Shown here: positions 54,225-64,000 of the stretch, piece after piece
Position numbering within the stretch: position 1 is the first letter of the stretch
Layout of the letters: each line of letters begins with the position of its first letter
Source of the DNA: Echinarachnius parma
Taxonomy: Eukaryota > Echinodermata > Echinoidea > Clypeasteroida > Echinarachniidae
NCBI GenBank assembly: GCA_037951105.1
Contig: JBAMJV010009710.1
Span: 90,863-154,862 of the forward strand
Direction of reading: 5' to 3'
DNA: 64,000 nucleotides
The notes under the pieces: model-generated
Databases searched by the model: none
What the model was told of the DNA's origin: nothing
Seen by the model: the letters and a program-made list of their open reading frames with translations, nothing else
Translations under genes and position numbers: made by a program

Positions 54225-54340
54225 AGTCACGTCACGTTCACGTTAACGTCACGTGAACGGTTCTGTACCTTTTGTGAAACAGGTCACCCAAATCTACGAA
54301 GTGTAGGGTAAAGTGACCCAACAATTTGTCGTTTTCCATG
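54225..54340. repeat. Left arm of a distant inverted repeat (with 53150-53179)
   Basis: CACGTCACGTTCACGTTAAC to GGTTCTGTACCTTTTGTGAA, GGTCACCCAAATCTACGAAG and GTGACCCAACA. Reverse complement at 60058-60185. With the hAT-like insertion removed, the arm is about 150 bp. Rich in CACGTGA/CGTCACGT words. Confidence 0.85.
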
Positions 54341-54409
54341 CCGGTAAAACTCGAAGTGTCGCGTTAACCAAATCGTGACGTGAGCGTTTAATCAAGATTT
54401 TTTAAATTG

Positions 54410-54811
54410 CAAACGCTTGTTACTAAGACTAGACATACCGCACAATCAAAACAGACAAACTCGTCACACACAAAACAATTGTTAAACCCCCAAAGAGAGC
54501 CGTCTAGAGCCCCTAAAAATAGCAGGGCCAAAGAACAGATTATTCAACAAAAGAGTCAACAGTCGACGACAAACGAGCTGGGTACAAACGTAGCCACAGA
54601 TAGAGTGATGAACTCGGGTAATGAAGGTAGAAAAAATAACGACAATTTTCTCATCACTGCTTCAAGCGAAGAGATTGTGATTTTTATCACACAATTGGTT
54701 GTTACTCTTGTTACAAATAAACCACAAGAAGAGTGCGCAAATATTATAAAGGAAGCCGTGCATAACATTTTCTTGAAAAATGTAAACATAAATAATGGCA
54801 CGGCTAATTAA
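54410..54811 (+). pseudogene. I-like LINE ORF1, C-terminal remnant
   Basis: About 134 codons ending GTAN-stop, overlapping ORF2 by 17 bases. Low complexity and basic-polar at the start (TKTRHTAQSKQTNSSHTKQ), with a hydrophobic helical end (EEIVIFITQLVVTLVTNK, ECANIIKEAVHNIF). The CCHC zinc knuckles expected in I-type ORF1 would be upstream and are lost by 5' truncation. Confidence 0.7.
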
Positions 54812-57800
54812 TTTATTATTAATGTCTGCGCTACTAATCCTCCAGTGGAATGCGCAGGGCATGAACGGACACGGAGGGGAATTAATTAGATATATAGACA
54901 CTCACAAGGATACAACTTTCCATTTACTATGTATTCAGGAAAGTTGGTATGATGATACGAATATTATTCAAATTCCTAATTATACATGTATATGTAAAAA
55001 TAGAAAAACGCAACGTAGAGGAGGTTGTGTCTTCTATATACATGATACACTTAATTATGAATATGTGGAGATTGATACAAATATTGAAATGCAGTTGATT
55101 AATATATATTATGATGGCTCATTTGTGTCAGTTGTGAATTATTATAATCCTTGTAAAGAAATTACTATGGACATTTTAGCAACTTTGGTAAAGTATGCTA
55201 AAGATCCACAAAAATTAATTATTGTGGGTGATTTTAATTCACATAATGTTTTGTGGGGTAGTAAAATAAATGATAGAAATGGAATTTTGATTGAAGAATT
55301 TTTGATGAAAAATGATATGATTGTTTTAAATGATGGTTCAGGAACTAGACTAGATCCTTTTACTGGGAAAACATCCTGTCTGGACTTATCGTTAGTGTCA
55401 GCACCTCTAGCAAATAAATGTCAATGGCAAGTGCAGCCAAATCAATTTGGAAGTGACCACTTCCCAGTTTATATTGAATTTTATATTCAAGGCCATTGTA
55501 ATAAAACAAAATATGAAAATGAAGGTGAACAGACGAAATGGTCTTTTAAAAAAATGGACTGGACTGCTTTCAGTCGAATGTGTGAAGAGAAGATTACAAT
55601 TGAAGCTCTATATGATGAGGATGTAAATATCTTTCATGCAAACTTGATAGAAACGTTGTATGATATATTTAGAATATTATTACCTAGTAAAAATAATAAG
55701 TAAAGGGGCAACCCAGTCCCATGGTGGACAGAGACGTGTTCCGCCAAAATAAAGGAAAGAAATAAATTAAAAAATAAATTGTTGAAAATGTGGACTCAAG
55801 AAAATTTACAAACTTTCAAAGAAAAGAAAGGTGAGGCACAAAGGACAATTCGACAAGCAAAAAGAACTTATTGGCAAGCATATTGTGCAAAATTGAATAG
55901 ATTTACATCCATGTCTCAATTATGGCAGTTTATTCGCCTTTTGAGTGGAATTCCAAAGAAATCTATGCACAATTTTCCTACTTTAAAGGTAGGACAAGCG
56001 ATTGTGTTAGACGATAAAGAAAAAGCAAATGAGTTAGGAAATTATTTTGTAAAGGTTGGAAAAAAGGATAAGAGTAAAGATAATTCTAAAGTAGATGGGG
56101 AATTCAAAGAAATAGTAAATTATTTAAATGAGGAGATGGATCAAAATATCGAGTTGACAATAAATGAACCATTTAAGATATTTGAATTAGAAAATATTTT
56201 ACAATTGAAAAATGCCTCGGCCCCTGGCAACGACGGTATCACGTATGAGATATACCAACACTTACCAGCAAAGGCCAAGCATGTGATATTAGATTTATAC
56301 AATCTAATATGGAAGACTGGAAATATTCCTACCCAATGTAAGCACGCTATTTTAATTCCAGTTTTAAAATATGAAAAGAATCCACAAGAAGTATCCTCTT
56401 ACCGTCCAATAGCACTATTACCGTGCTTTATTAAAATATTAGAAGGCTTGGTAAAGGAAAGGTTGAATTATTATATTGAGAAACACTCTCTATATTCCCC
56501 CATTCAGAGTGGTTTTCGAAAACGCCGAAGTACAATTGATAATATTGTTCATTTAGAAAATGAAATACAAAAACATTTACGAGTTGGAGTGAAAACTATG
56601 GCAGTTTTCATAGACTTGCAAAAGGCGTATGATACGATATGGATAAAAGGACTCATTGTTAAATTAAACAAGTTGGGTCTCAAAGGAAATGTATTGAAGT
56701 TTTTAGTAAATTATTTGCTACAAAGATCTTTCCAAGTTCAACTTGGGAAAGAAAAATCTGAAGTAAAATACTTAGTGAATGGTCTTCCCCAGGGAAGCAT
56801 CCTAAGTCCTCTATTGTTTAATTTAATGCTTAGTGATATTCCACAATCACCTGAAATACACCATTTAATATATGCAGACGATTGCGTTATTTGGAAATCG
56901 GGGAATGATATAAGAACAAATATGAAAATAATGCAAGATTATATAAATGAATTATATGATTGGTTATTTTCTTGGGGATTGCATATATCTCAAGAAAAAA
57001 CAGTACCTATACTGTTTTCAAATTGTGGGAAAGATGAAGGCCTAAAATTATATTTGAAAGGGAAACTATTAATCCCTCAAAAGGAATATAAATATTTAGG
57101 TGTCATATTTGATAAAAGATTAACATGGAGACCACACCTGTAGGATGTGGTCAAACGATGTAAAAAAAAGATAAATGTGATCAAAAGTTTGGCCCATGCA
57201 AAATGGTGTGGAGACTCTCGGGAATTATTGATGGTATACAAATCTTTAATACTATCAGTTATTGACTATGCGTGCGAAGCATACGACTCCGCTGCAACAA
57301 GTGTAAAAAATAAAGTTAACTCTGTGCAATACCAATCTTTATTGGTATGTGCAGGAGCTCAAAAGGGAACTTCCCTCAGAACACTGCAGGTTGAATTAGG
57401 GGAAATGCCCCTTGACCTGCGACGAGAAATGATGAGTTTGAAATTTAAAAAACGTATTGAAAGTGTTTTGGAACATCCTCTTAAGAAAGATATAAAAGAT
57501 TGTTGGCAATTCCATTTTTATGGAACATCACATGCATCATTTGGAGAAAGAACGTTTAAACTGGAAAAACAATTTAAATATGAAATGGAAGTAATAAGTC
57601 CCTCGGAGATGCCTTTCTGGCAAATGGCTTTACCCTCTGTATCAACGGAGTTGACAGAGACAATAAGTAAAAATGATAATCGATTACATCAAAAACAAGC
57701 AGCTTTAGAAATAATAAACACAAAATGGAGTAATCACTTGTCTATTTTTACTGATGGATCCAAATCCCCAGAATCAGGAAGAGCAGCTGCTGCCTTTTAT

Positions 57801-58581
57801 GTTTCTTATTATAATTATTCTCAGTCAAAGAGATTACAAGACAATACCTCATCATATAGAGCAGAAATGGCTGCCATTGCACTTGCTCTTGAATGGTTAT
57901 GTCAACTCCCTAGCCTTCACACAGGAGTTGTGGTATGTAGTGATTCTTTAGAGTTCACTACAGTCCATACAAAATGGAATAAATAAAGAAGATACATTTG
58001 TATATGAAATATTGGTATTATGCACTCACTTGAACTTACAAGGAATTGTGGTGAATTTTGAGTGGATACCGAGTCATTGTGGTGTTAAAGACAATGAAAT
58101 GGTTGATAGAGAAGCAAAAAATGGCTTGAAGAAAAAAAAGGAGATTTTTAATAAATTAAGTAGAAGTGAAATAAATTGTATGATTAAACAAAAGTATTAT
58201 GTTAAATGGCAACAAAGATGGGAGGACACCGAATCTCCCTTGAAAAATATTCAAAATAATGTAACTCAGACATACTGTTGTAAATTGAATAATAGAAAAT
58301 TTGAATCTATATTGCACCGTTTACGGATGGGAAATATTGGTTTAAATACTAATTTAGTAGTAATAAATAAGCATGAAACTGGATTATGCTCACATTGTGG
58401 ATTGTTAGAAACTTTAGAACATTTTTTATGCCATTGCCCTCAATATTTGATTGAGCGAGCAATGTTGATGTGTGAATGTGGAATTACACATCAAGATCAT
58501 ATTGTATTTTTGTTAAAATCTGAAGTTTTAGCTCACCAAAGAGCATTGATAGATTATGTCATTAGGACAAATAGATTTTGA
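54795..58581 (+). pseudogene. I-like LINE ORF2: endonuclease, reverse transcriptase, RNase H (two stops, one frameshift)
   Basis: Frame from ATG 54795. Endonuclease: ILQWNAQGMNGHG, CIQESWY, IIVGDFNSHN, GSDHFPVY. RT: ASAPGNDGI, SSYRPIALLPCFIKILE, SGFRKRRST, VFIDLQKAYDTIW, NGLPQGSILSPLLFNL and YADD (56871-56882), then YKYLGVIFD. RNase H: FTDGSK, YRAEMAAIALALEW, VVCSDS, and WIPSHCGVKDNEMVDREAK in the downstream frame, so D-E-D and H residues are all present. A C-terminal C-x2-C-x7-H-x4-C motif follows (CSHCGLLETLEHFLCHC). Breaks: in-frame TAA at 55701 just before NPVPWW, in-frame TAG at 57141 after RPHL, and a one-base insertion near 57952. Otherwise collinear, so decay is recent and slight. Confidence 0.92.
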
Positions 58582-59116
58582 TTGATTGATTGATAATTAT
58601 TTTGTATGAAGTATTTAATTTTGCACACGCACCTTTGAAAGGCCAATCTGTTTGCTTTACTCTTGTATTGTATGAATATAAATATTTTGTTATGTATGTT
58701 GGAAATTCGGTTATGAGAAAAAAAAAAAAAATATGGCATTGACCTGCCTTGTCTGTGTATCGGAGGGGCCTAGGCTATTAAAGCTGAGAAGTCTGCTCGA
58801 CGTACGGAGCCGGATTGGCCAGATGATACCTAGACAGCGGACAAGGAAAAGCGATTGATTCCCCACATTTATATATTCTCAATATAATTTAATTTTGGTC
58901 CTGTTTATATGAGGAACAAAAAACAAAAAAAATGAAACGTGTATATAAAAAGATACATATTATATATAATTTTAAAAGGAGCAATTAGTTTGAGTTGAAA
59001 TAAATAAGACAAAAGAAAGAAGGAAAACAAAAAAAAGATTGGCGTAAATATTCAAAATGAATGAAGAACGCCAATAAACTTAAAACAACAACAACAACAA
59101 CAGAGATTTTAAAATG

Positions 59117-59651
59117 TCGACGAAAATGCCGATACCCCCTTATCAAATCTTTTCAGTCATTATGTTTATAATATGTACGTGCATAATTCAGAGTAATCTG
59201 AGACGATAATATGCAGTTCTGTCATTTAGGTAATGTACAACCATACCACTTGCATTATTTGTCTTGTTATTGGAGTATTTCTAAAGACGTGTCGTGCGTG
59301 GATTTTGGCAAATGTTGATTTCCAGCTGAATTGCTACACGCAGCGGACAATTCAGTTCGCATACGCCTGAAGTTCCCGTGCGCTCGACGTCTGAGCGTAC
59401 TGCACTGGCCCTTAACGGCGTTGTATGCATGCCTGTGAAAGTGAGTGAGTGAGTGAGTGAGTGAGTTGCAGTGATCAATGAGTTTAAAAGTAATAAAACA
59501 ATGATTTGATTAATAGTGTGTATTTATGGTTATTGAATCGAGTCAATCTATCAATTAATCAGTCAATCATTATAATGAAACAATCACACCAACCAATCAA
59601 TATTAAATAAATCAATTAATGTATTTGACATTCGAACTAGCTACTTGTAGG
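59117..59651. other. Unassigned sequence with (GTGA)n
   Basis: A (GTGA)n run at 59441-59465 and an AATCAAT-rich stretch (59530-59620). No gene seen. Confidence 0.4.
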
Positions 59652-59907
59652 CAGTGGCGTACCCAGGATTTTTTCAAGGGGTGGGTGGGACGTGTAGGGG
59701 GGGATATTTCGTCAGACAAATTGAAGTAAGCGGGGGGAGTGTGGGTAGGGGGTGTCCGTAGAACATGACCGCAGCCGAGGACGAGACCAGGACCGGTCAC
59801 AAATTTCGAGGCCGAGACCAAGACATTTCTTGAATTATGTAAGGGGGTGGGGATGGGGGTAGGGGGTGTCCATCCCCCTGCCCCCAGGCCTGTGTACGCC
59901 TATAATT
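59652..59907. mobile_element. hAT-like MITE, G-rich
   Basis: CAGTGGCGTACCCAGGATTT at the left and, reverse-complemented, ATAGGCGTACACAGGCC at the right. Interior has GGGGGTGTCC twice (59749, 59860). No clear 8-bp duplication. Confidence 0.6.
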
Positions 59908-60057
59908 GGTATTTACAGTATAGGTAGGACGGGTTCGTTCATGATTAAATTTACCGAGAATTAGTCTCTTCTCAACGACAATTTACATTAATTTGTTTTA
60001 CGCAAGCGCCAATTTACGTGAGCTTTCATGAATTGCATATAGTATATCTACAAACTG

Positions 60058-60190
60058 TTGGGTCACGTAACCCAACACTTCGTAGATTTGGGTGACCTGT
60101 TTCACAAAAGGTACAGAACCTTCACGTGACGTGACGTGAACGTGACGTGACTGTTCGTACCAAGCCGGTTCATTGCATGACCTTAGCAAC
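60058..60190. repeat. Right arm of the inverted repeat, uninterrupted
   Basis: GTTGGGTCACGTAACCCAAC, CTTCGTAGATTTGGGTGACC, TTCACAAAAGGTACAGAACC and CGTGACGTGAACGTGACGTG, then GTTCGTACCAAGCCGGTTCA. The last block preserves the pre-insertion site of the hAT-like MITE. Confidence 0.85.
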
Positions 60191-60213
60191 AAAAACAAAC
60201 TCTGTCAACAAAG

Positions 60214-60360
60214 AAAAGATTTGGCCCAAGTAGCAATCACAACAGATCCCCAAGTATCCCTACCATTACCCAAATTATCTAGACTAGACAACCCAGATAA
60301 CGATGAAAACACCCAGAAGTCCGGTATGGCCACCACCTGGGTCAAATAAGACCCGCATAC
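60214..60360. repeat. Dispersed repeat shared with the window end
   Basis: GCCCAAGTA(G/A)CAATCA, CC(A/T)CCATT(A/G)(C/T)CCAAATTATC, GA(A)AACACCCA and CACCTGGG(T/G)CAAATAAGA match 63858-64000 in order and spacing. Confidence 0.8.
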
Positions 60361-60950
60361 TTTTGTCTTTAAAGCCAACCCATCAGTGACTTCATTCATT
60401 AAACCGAAAACACCCTTTTCTTCTCCTCAATTATATATAAAGTACTATAACACGTGACTGTCACAAACATCTGTGCTCTGTTTGTCTATCATTTCTATGC
60501 AACACCAAATATGTTCACCCTTATCTAAATTCATACAAATAGAACCTATACTATAGTTATCTCTTTGCCTACAATTCTAACTGCCGCACCTGCATAGTTC
60601 CACGAGCCATCTTAACAAATTAACCATTCTTATTCTCTACATTCCCCTACATAATAATGGGTGAAGAAATTCAAAATTGTCAATAAACTATCCAATCGTA
60701 GACCAATTCAATGTAAAACAGAATCAGTCATTGAACAAACAGTTTGTTATTTTAATCATGTCACTGCCTATCTATAATAAGAGACTAGCAATTTACCCGT
60801 CACCAGATCTTTGAGTAAGATAATGTTGTATGTTGTATTTTTGTATTTCGTTATTTTTTGTATCTGTCCAGTAAAAAACATTTGGTCAATTAATGGAATC
60901 TCTGTTTGTATGGTTATAATATGATTTAATCAGTGTATAATTAAAAATAC
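60361..60950. other. Unassigned A/T-rich sequence
   Basis: No ORF of note, RNA gene or repeat recognised. Confidence 0.4.
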
Positions 60951-61642
60951 AATCTCATATTTACAGGCATATGCGTACACGGGGGGGGGGGGGGGGGGGG
61001 GGGGGGGTTCAAATCCCACTTTGATGAAAAAGGGCTGTTTTGGGGGGTTCCCCCCCTCAAAAAATATTCACGGACATCAACCCCCCTCACAAATTCTTCA
61101 CCGACACCCCCCCCCCCCCTTTTGAAAGAATCTTCACCAGTACCCCCTCTCGAAAAAATCTTCACCGACACCCCTCCCCTCGAAAAAATTTTTCACCGAC
61201 AACCCCCCCCTCGAAAAACCTTCTCCAACACCCCCCAACACCCCCCCCCCCCCCCCCCGTCGAAATACTTGACCGACACCCCGACACCCGGCCCCTCAAA
61301 AATGTTGTTTTTTTTTCGAAAGAATCTTCACTGGTACCCCCCTCTCGAAAAAATCTTCACCGACACCCCCCTCGAAAATTCTTCACCCCCCCCCCCCCCC
61401 CCCCCCCCCGTCGAAATACTTGACCGACACCCGACACCCGGCCCCTCAAAAATGTTTTTTTTTTTTCGAAAGAATCTTCACTGGTACCCCCTCTCGAAAA
61501 ATCTTCACCGACACCCCCCTCGAAAATTCTTCACCGACAACCCCCCCCTCGAAAAATCTTTACAGACACCCCCTCCCCCTTCAAGATTATTCACCGACAC
61601 CAAACCCCTCCCCCCCCCCCCCCTCCCCGGTGGTGATTCAAT
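60951..61642. repeat. G/C minisatellite, unit CGAAAAATCTTCACCGACACCC, first block
   Basis: Opens CAGGCATATGCGTACACG followed by a 26-G tract, then 25-35-bp units of TCGAAAA(A)(T)TCTTCACCGACA with C tracts up to 24. The opening (CTCATATTTACAGGCATATG) is repeated at 62338 where the second block starts. Pro/Thr-rich frames (for example 61122-61691) are repeat artefacts. Confidence 0.9.
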
Positions 61643-62335
61643 GGGCCGTATGCATAAAAACAAGCAATTGCTTATAAAGCAAATGCTTTAAGCACAAGCA
61701 AGAGCTTGTCAAGCAAAAGATCAAGTTCAAGCAATTGCTTAAATTCGTATGCACAAGCCTTTGCTTGTGCTCAAACCTTTTGCTTGCACTGCCAAGCAAT
61801 TGCTTACGTGTTGGACAAAGGATCGTTACGGTTGTGCGAACATCGCACTGCAGGGCAACAACGCTTCGTGCCCGACCTGGCAGCAGTATTTTTTATTACG
61901 CAAATAGGGGGGAAACAGCGCGGAGCATCAGGGGGGTTCTGTGCAGATCGATGGACAAAAAATTGCCGTAAAAAGTCTAAAATAACAGGAATTTGATCAC
62001 AACATAACCTCTGGAATATGGAGCTTGAAATCATCCTGAAACGGTACGAAAAATTGATCCTTATACGCGAATGCCCTGAGTAAGCAAGAGCTCAAGCTGG
62101 TCTGGATGTGCTTGAAAAAACGCAAGCAATTGCTTATCAAGACAAGTAAAAGGTTCGTTTTATGCATACGGTTTTAAGCAATTGCTTGTTTGGTAAGCAT
62201 TTGCTTACGAGCAGTAAGCAATTGCTTGTGCTTGTAAGCAAATGCTTTTGCTTGCAAGCAATTGCTTGTTTTTATGCATACCGATTCAAGCAAAAGGCTA
62301 GCACAAGCAATTGCTTGTTTTTATGCATACGGCCC
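61643..62335. mobile_element. 693-bp MITE built from AAGCAATTGCTT palindromes
   Basis: Ends GGGCCGTATGCATAAAAACA and its inverse. Both arms are packed with AAGCAATTGCTT and AAGCA(A)ATGCTT variants (about ten copies: 61672, 61730, 61793, 62122, 62173, 62217, 62258, 62306). The centre (61805-62100) is unrelated; two overlapping frames there have no recognisable domain. It splits the minisatellite into two blocks. Confidence 0.85.
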
Positions 62336-62971
62336 ATTCTCATATTCACAGGCATATGCGTACCCGGGGGGGGGGGGGGGGGGGGTGGTTCAAATCCCCC
62401 TTGGATGAAAAAGGATTGTTTTGGGGGGGTTCAACCCCCCCCCCCCCCTCAAAAAATATTCACGGACACCCACCCCCCTTACAAATTCTTCACCGACACT
62501 CTCCCTCGAAAATTCTTCACCGACAACCCCCCCCCTCGAAGAATCTTCACAAACACCCCCCCCCCCCACTCGAAATACCTTGACTGACACCCGACCCCTC
62601 AAATAAGTTGGTTGAGGAAATAACCCCCCCCCCCCCCCCCCTCTCAAAAAATATTCACGGACACCCACTCCCCTCACAAATTCTTCACCGAAACCGAAAG
62701 AATCTGCACTGGTACCCTCTCTCGAAAAATCTTCACTGACACCCCCCCTCGAAAAATCTTCACAGACACCCCCCCCCCCCCCCCCCCCCCCCCTTTGAAA
62801 GAGTCTTCACCGATACCCCCCTCTTGAAAAAATCTTCATCGACACCGCCCTCGAAATTCTTCACCGACACCCCCCACGAAATACTTGGCCGACACCCAGC
62901 CCCTAGAAAATGTTGGTTGACGAAATAACCCCCCCCCCCCCCCTTGTAAAAATCCTGGGTACGTATGCCAG
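62336..62971. repeat. G/C minisatellite, second block, ending in a hAT-like terminus
   Basis: Opens CAGGCATATGCGTACCCG with a 21-G tract and closes AATCCTGGGTACGTATGCCA, so CAGGCATACGTACCCAGGAT-type ends bracket the block. This suggests a hAT-like MITE whose interior has expanded into a minisatellite. Confidence 0.75.
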
Positions 62972-63857
62972 CGATCACAGGTAAAACAATATACAGTATT
63001 CATTAAATCGTTGGCAAGTACTATCAATAACCTAATTCCTTGCTCTTCTTGTTTACATATTATTTACAAAAAGCACACCTTTTTTATACTTGAGTACAAT
63101 AAATTATGCACTTCTAGTAAACATTTACAATTAGCCTTTAGTGCATGAACATAGTTCTGGTAGGCTGGTAGCCATTCACGAAAAGATTCCCTGTTTTTTC
63201 TTCTTCAAATTTTGCGAGTTGAAACAACACTCGACACAGCTCCGATCAGATCATGCAACGCAGACATAAGCCGGGCATAAGCCACGCCGTACATTAGGTA
63301 TTATATGAAGAGCTTTCTTCCAAAAGGCGCTATATCCACTTTTTCAACTTTCGAGGAAAACAGATTTCTTTTATTATGTACATCGAGTCGAAGGCTCGAA
63401 GCATTCCGCAAGTAAACAACGAATATTTAACAGCTATTTTTAAGTACACCAAAGAACTATCTAAATACAGCATTATATTCGCACAAGTCGACAATGAATA
63501 TCAGTCATGTTCTGCTTCAAAATTAGAATATCACATCGCGATCGCGAGGCTTTCACTCTCCGTATAATACCGTACTCGTAGTACACAATACATGCAGATG
63601 CACATAGTACCATGGTACAGTGCATAAGTACGTAGGGTAAGATAATGGTATGCTGCCAAATTCGTTCTATGTTTGACGTATCACTTTGGTTGATAAAACG
63701 CACTATCGGCTTGGTTTTCGCACGCACGTAACATAACGGTAGAAGCTGCATCCCGATTTTACTGACCAGACGCGGCTTGAAACTGCATTCTGGACACATC
63801 TTGGCGACGGAAAAATATTGGCGACCGACACGAAACCCGTCCTCCTATTATAATATA
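62972..63857. other. Unassigned 0.9 kb
   Basis: Several short frames on both strands (63376-63567, 63473-63799) with no recognisable domain or splice context. No repeat ends seen. Confidence 0.4.
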
Positions 63858-64000
63858 GATTCGCCCCAAGTAACAATCATCATACACCCTAAAGTGTCCC
63901 CACCATTGTCCAAATTATCCAGACCGGACAACTCGGACAGCAATGAAAACACCCAATTAGGTCCGTAATGGTCACCACCTGGGGCAAATAAGATGCGCAT
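63858..64000. repeat. Dispersed repeat, second copy, running off the window
   Basis: Matches 60214-60360 at roughly 80% by eye, same orientation. Probably continues past the window end. Confidence 0.8.

Larger units (their letters stand above)
54410..59103 (+). mobile_element. I-superfamily LINE with RNase H, 5'-truncated in ORF1, (CAA)n tail
   Basis: Imperfect target duplication AGATTTTTTAAATTG (54395-54409) and AGATTTTAAAATG (59104-59116). The 3' end has TTAAAACAACAACAACAACA, a (CAA)n tail. Order: ORF1 remnant, ORF2 with APE endonuclease, RT and RNase H, then a 520-bp 3' UTR. RNase H in the ORF2 protein indicates the I superfamily (I, Nimb and relatives); the clade is not certain. Confidence 0.9.

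Noticed and set aside
53157-60185. One giant 7 kb DNA transposon with the LINE as cargo
   Set aside because: Only ~150 bp of inverted similarity at each side; sequence inside the arms is not symmetrical and the LINE has its own target duplication. Two separate copies of a small repeat explain it better.
61706-62034. Overlapping frames on both strands inside the AAGCAATTGCTT MITE, possibly a transposase remnant
   Set aside because: No conserved transposase motif could be identified; the frames run into the palindromic arms.
60951-62971. Proline/threonine-rich frames of 60-190 codons
   Set aside because: G/C minisatellite translated in several frames; poly-C length changes the frame, and no two units keep one reading.

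Overview
The window reads as an intergenic or intronic stretch of an animal genome. Evidence: GT-AG exon structure in the one host-like gene, several non-LTR retrotransposon classes, a Penelope-like element, dozens of short inverted-repeat DNA transposons, long homopolymer G/C tracts and microsatellites, and no prokaryotic operon structure. The mix (L1/Tx1-like, I-like and L2/CR1-like LINEs, GIY-YIG Penelope, hAT/TTAA/TA MITEs, and a SAMD3-like uncharacterised gene family) suggests a marine invertebrate, perhaps a non-vertebrate deuterostome. Species cannot be fixed from the sequence alone.

Layout. 0-2.4 kb: last two recognisable coding exons of a SAMD3-like gene (+ strand), whose intron carries a 0.8 kb MITE. 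2.4-6 kb: a 1.4 kb near-perfect palindrome, a 163-bp tandem repeat, and a diverged ~180-bp repeat with a conserved 17-mer. 6.4-10.5 kb: a MITE, a composite 64/184-bp tandem array and poly-C-containing tandem arrays around two copies of the commonest MITE (family A, TTAA-flanked). 10.5-12.4 kb: a 5'-truncated Penelope-like element with an inverted partial copy of itself. 13-15.5 kb: relic of an L1-like LINE (- strand) split by a TA-flanked MITE. 15.7-36 kb: essentially all MITEs, tandem repeats and microsatellites, with one L2/CR1-like LINE tail. 36.5-52.5 kb: two L1-like LINEs on the - strand, one with a long uninterrupted ORF and one broken, a third L1 3' fragment holding two MITEs, three tRNA-Asp-like copies, a foldback-like element with arrays of AAGATGGC motifs, and a 9-bp-TSD insertion. 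53-60 kb: a hAT-like MITE with an 8-bp duplication and a nearly complete I-like LINE with RNase H (two nonsense codons, one frameshift). 60.9-63 kb: G/C-rich minisatellite interrupted by a MITE full of AAGCAATTGCTT palindromes. The window ends in a repeat also present at 60.2 kb.

Apart from the SAMD3-like gene, every convincing coding region belongs to a retroelement; no host pathway or operon can be reconstructed. The informative signal is the nesting order of insertions and several repeats whose structure is unusual (foldback array, conserved 17-mer, LINEs beside CA repeats, Mutator-like insertion with a visible empty site). MITE family names A-E are local labels used only in this annotation. 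Coordinates of repeats were read by eye and may be off by a few bases.
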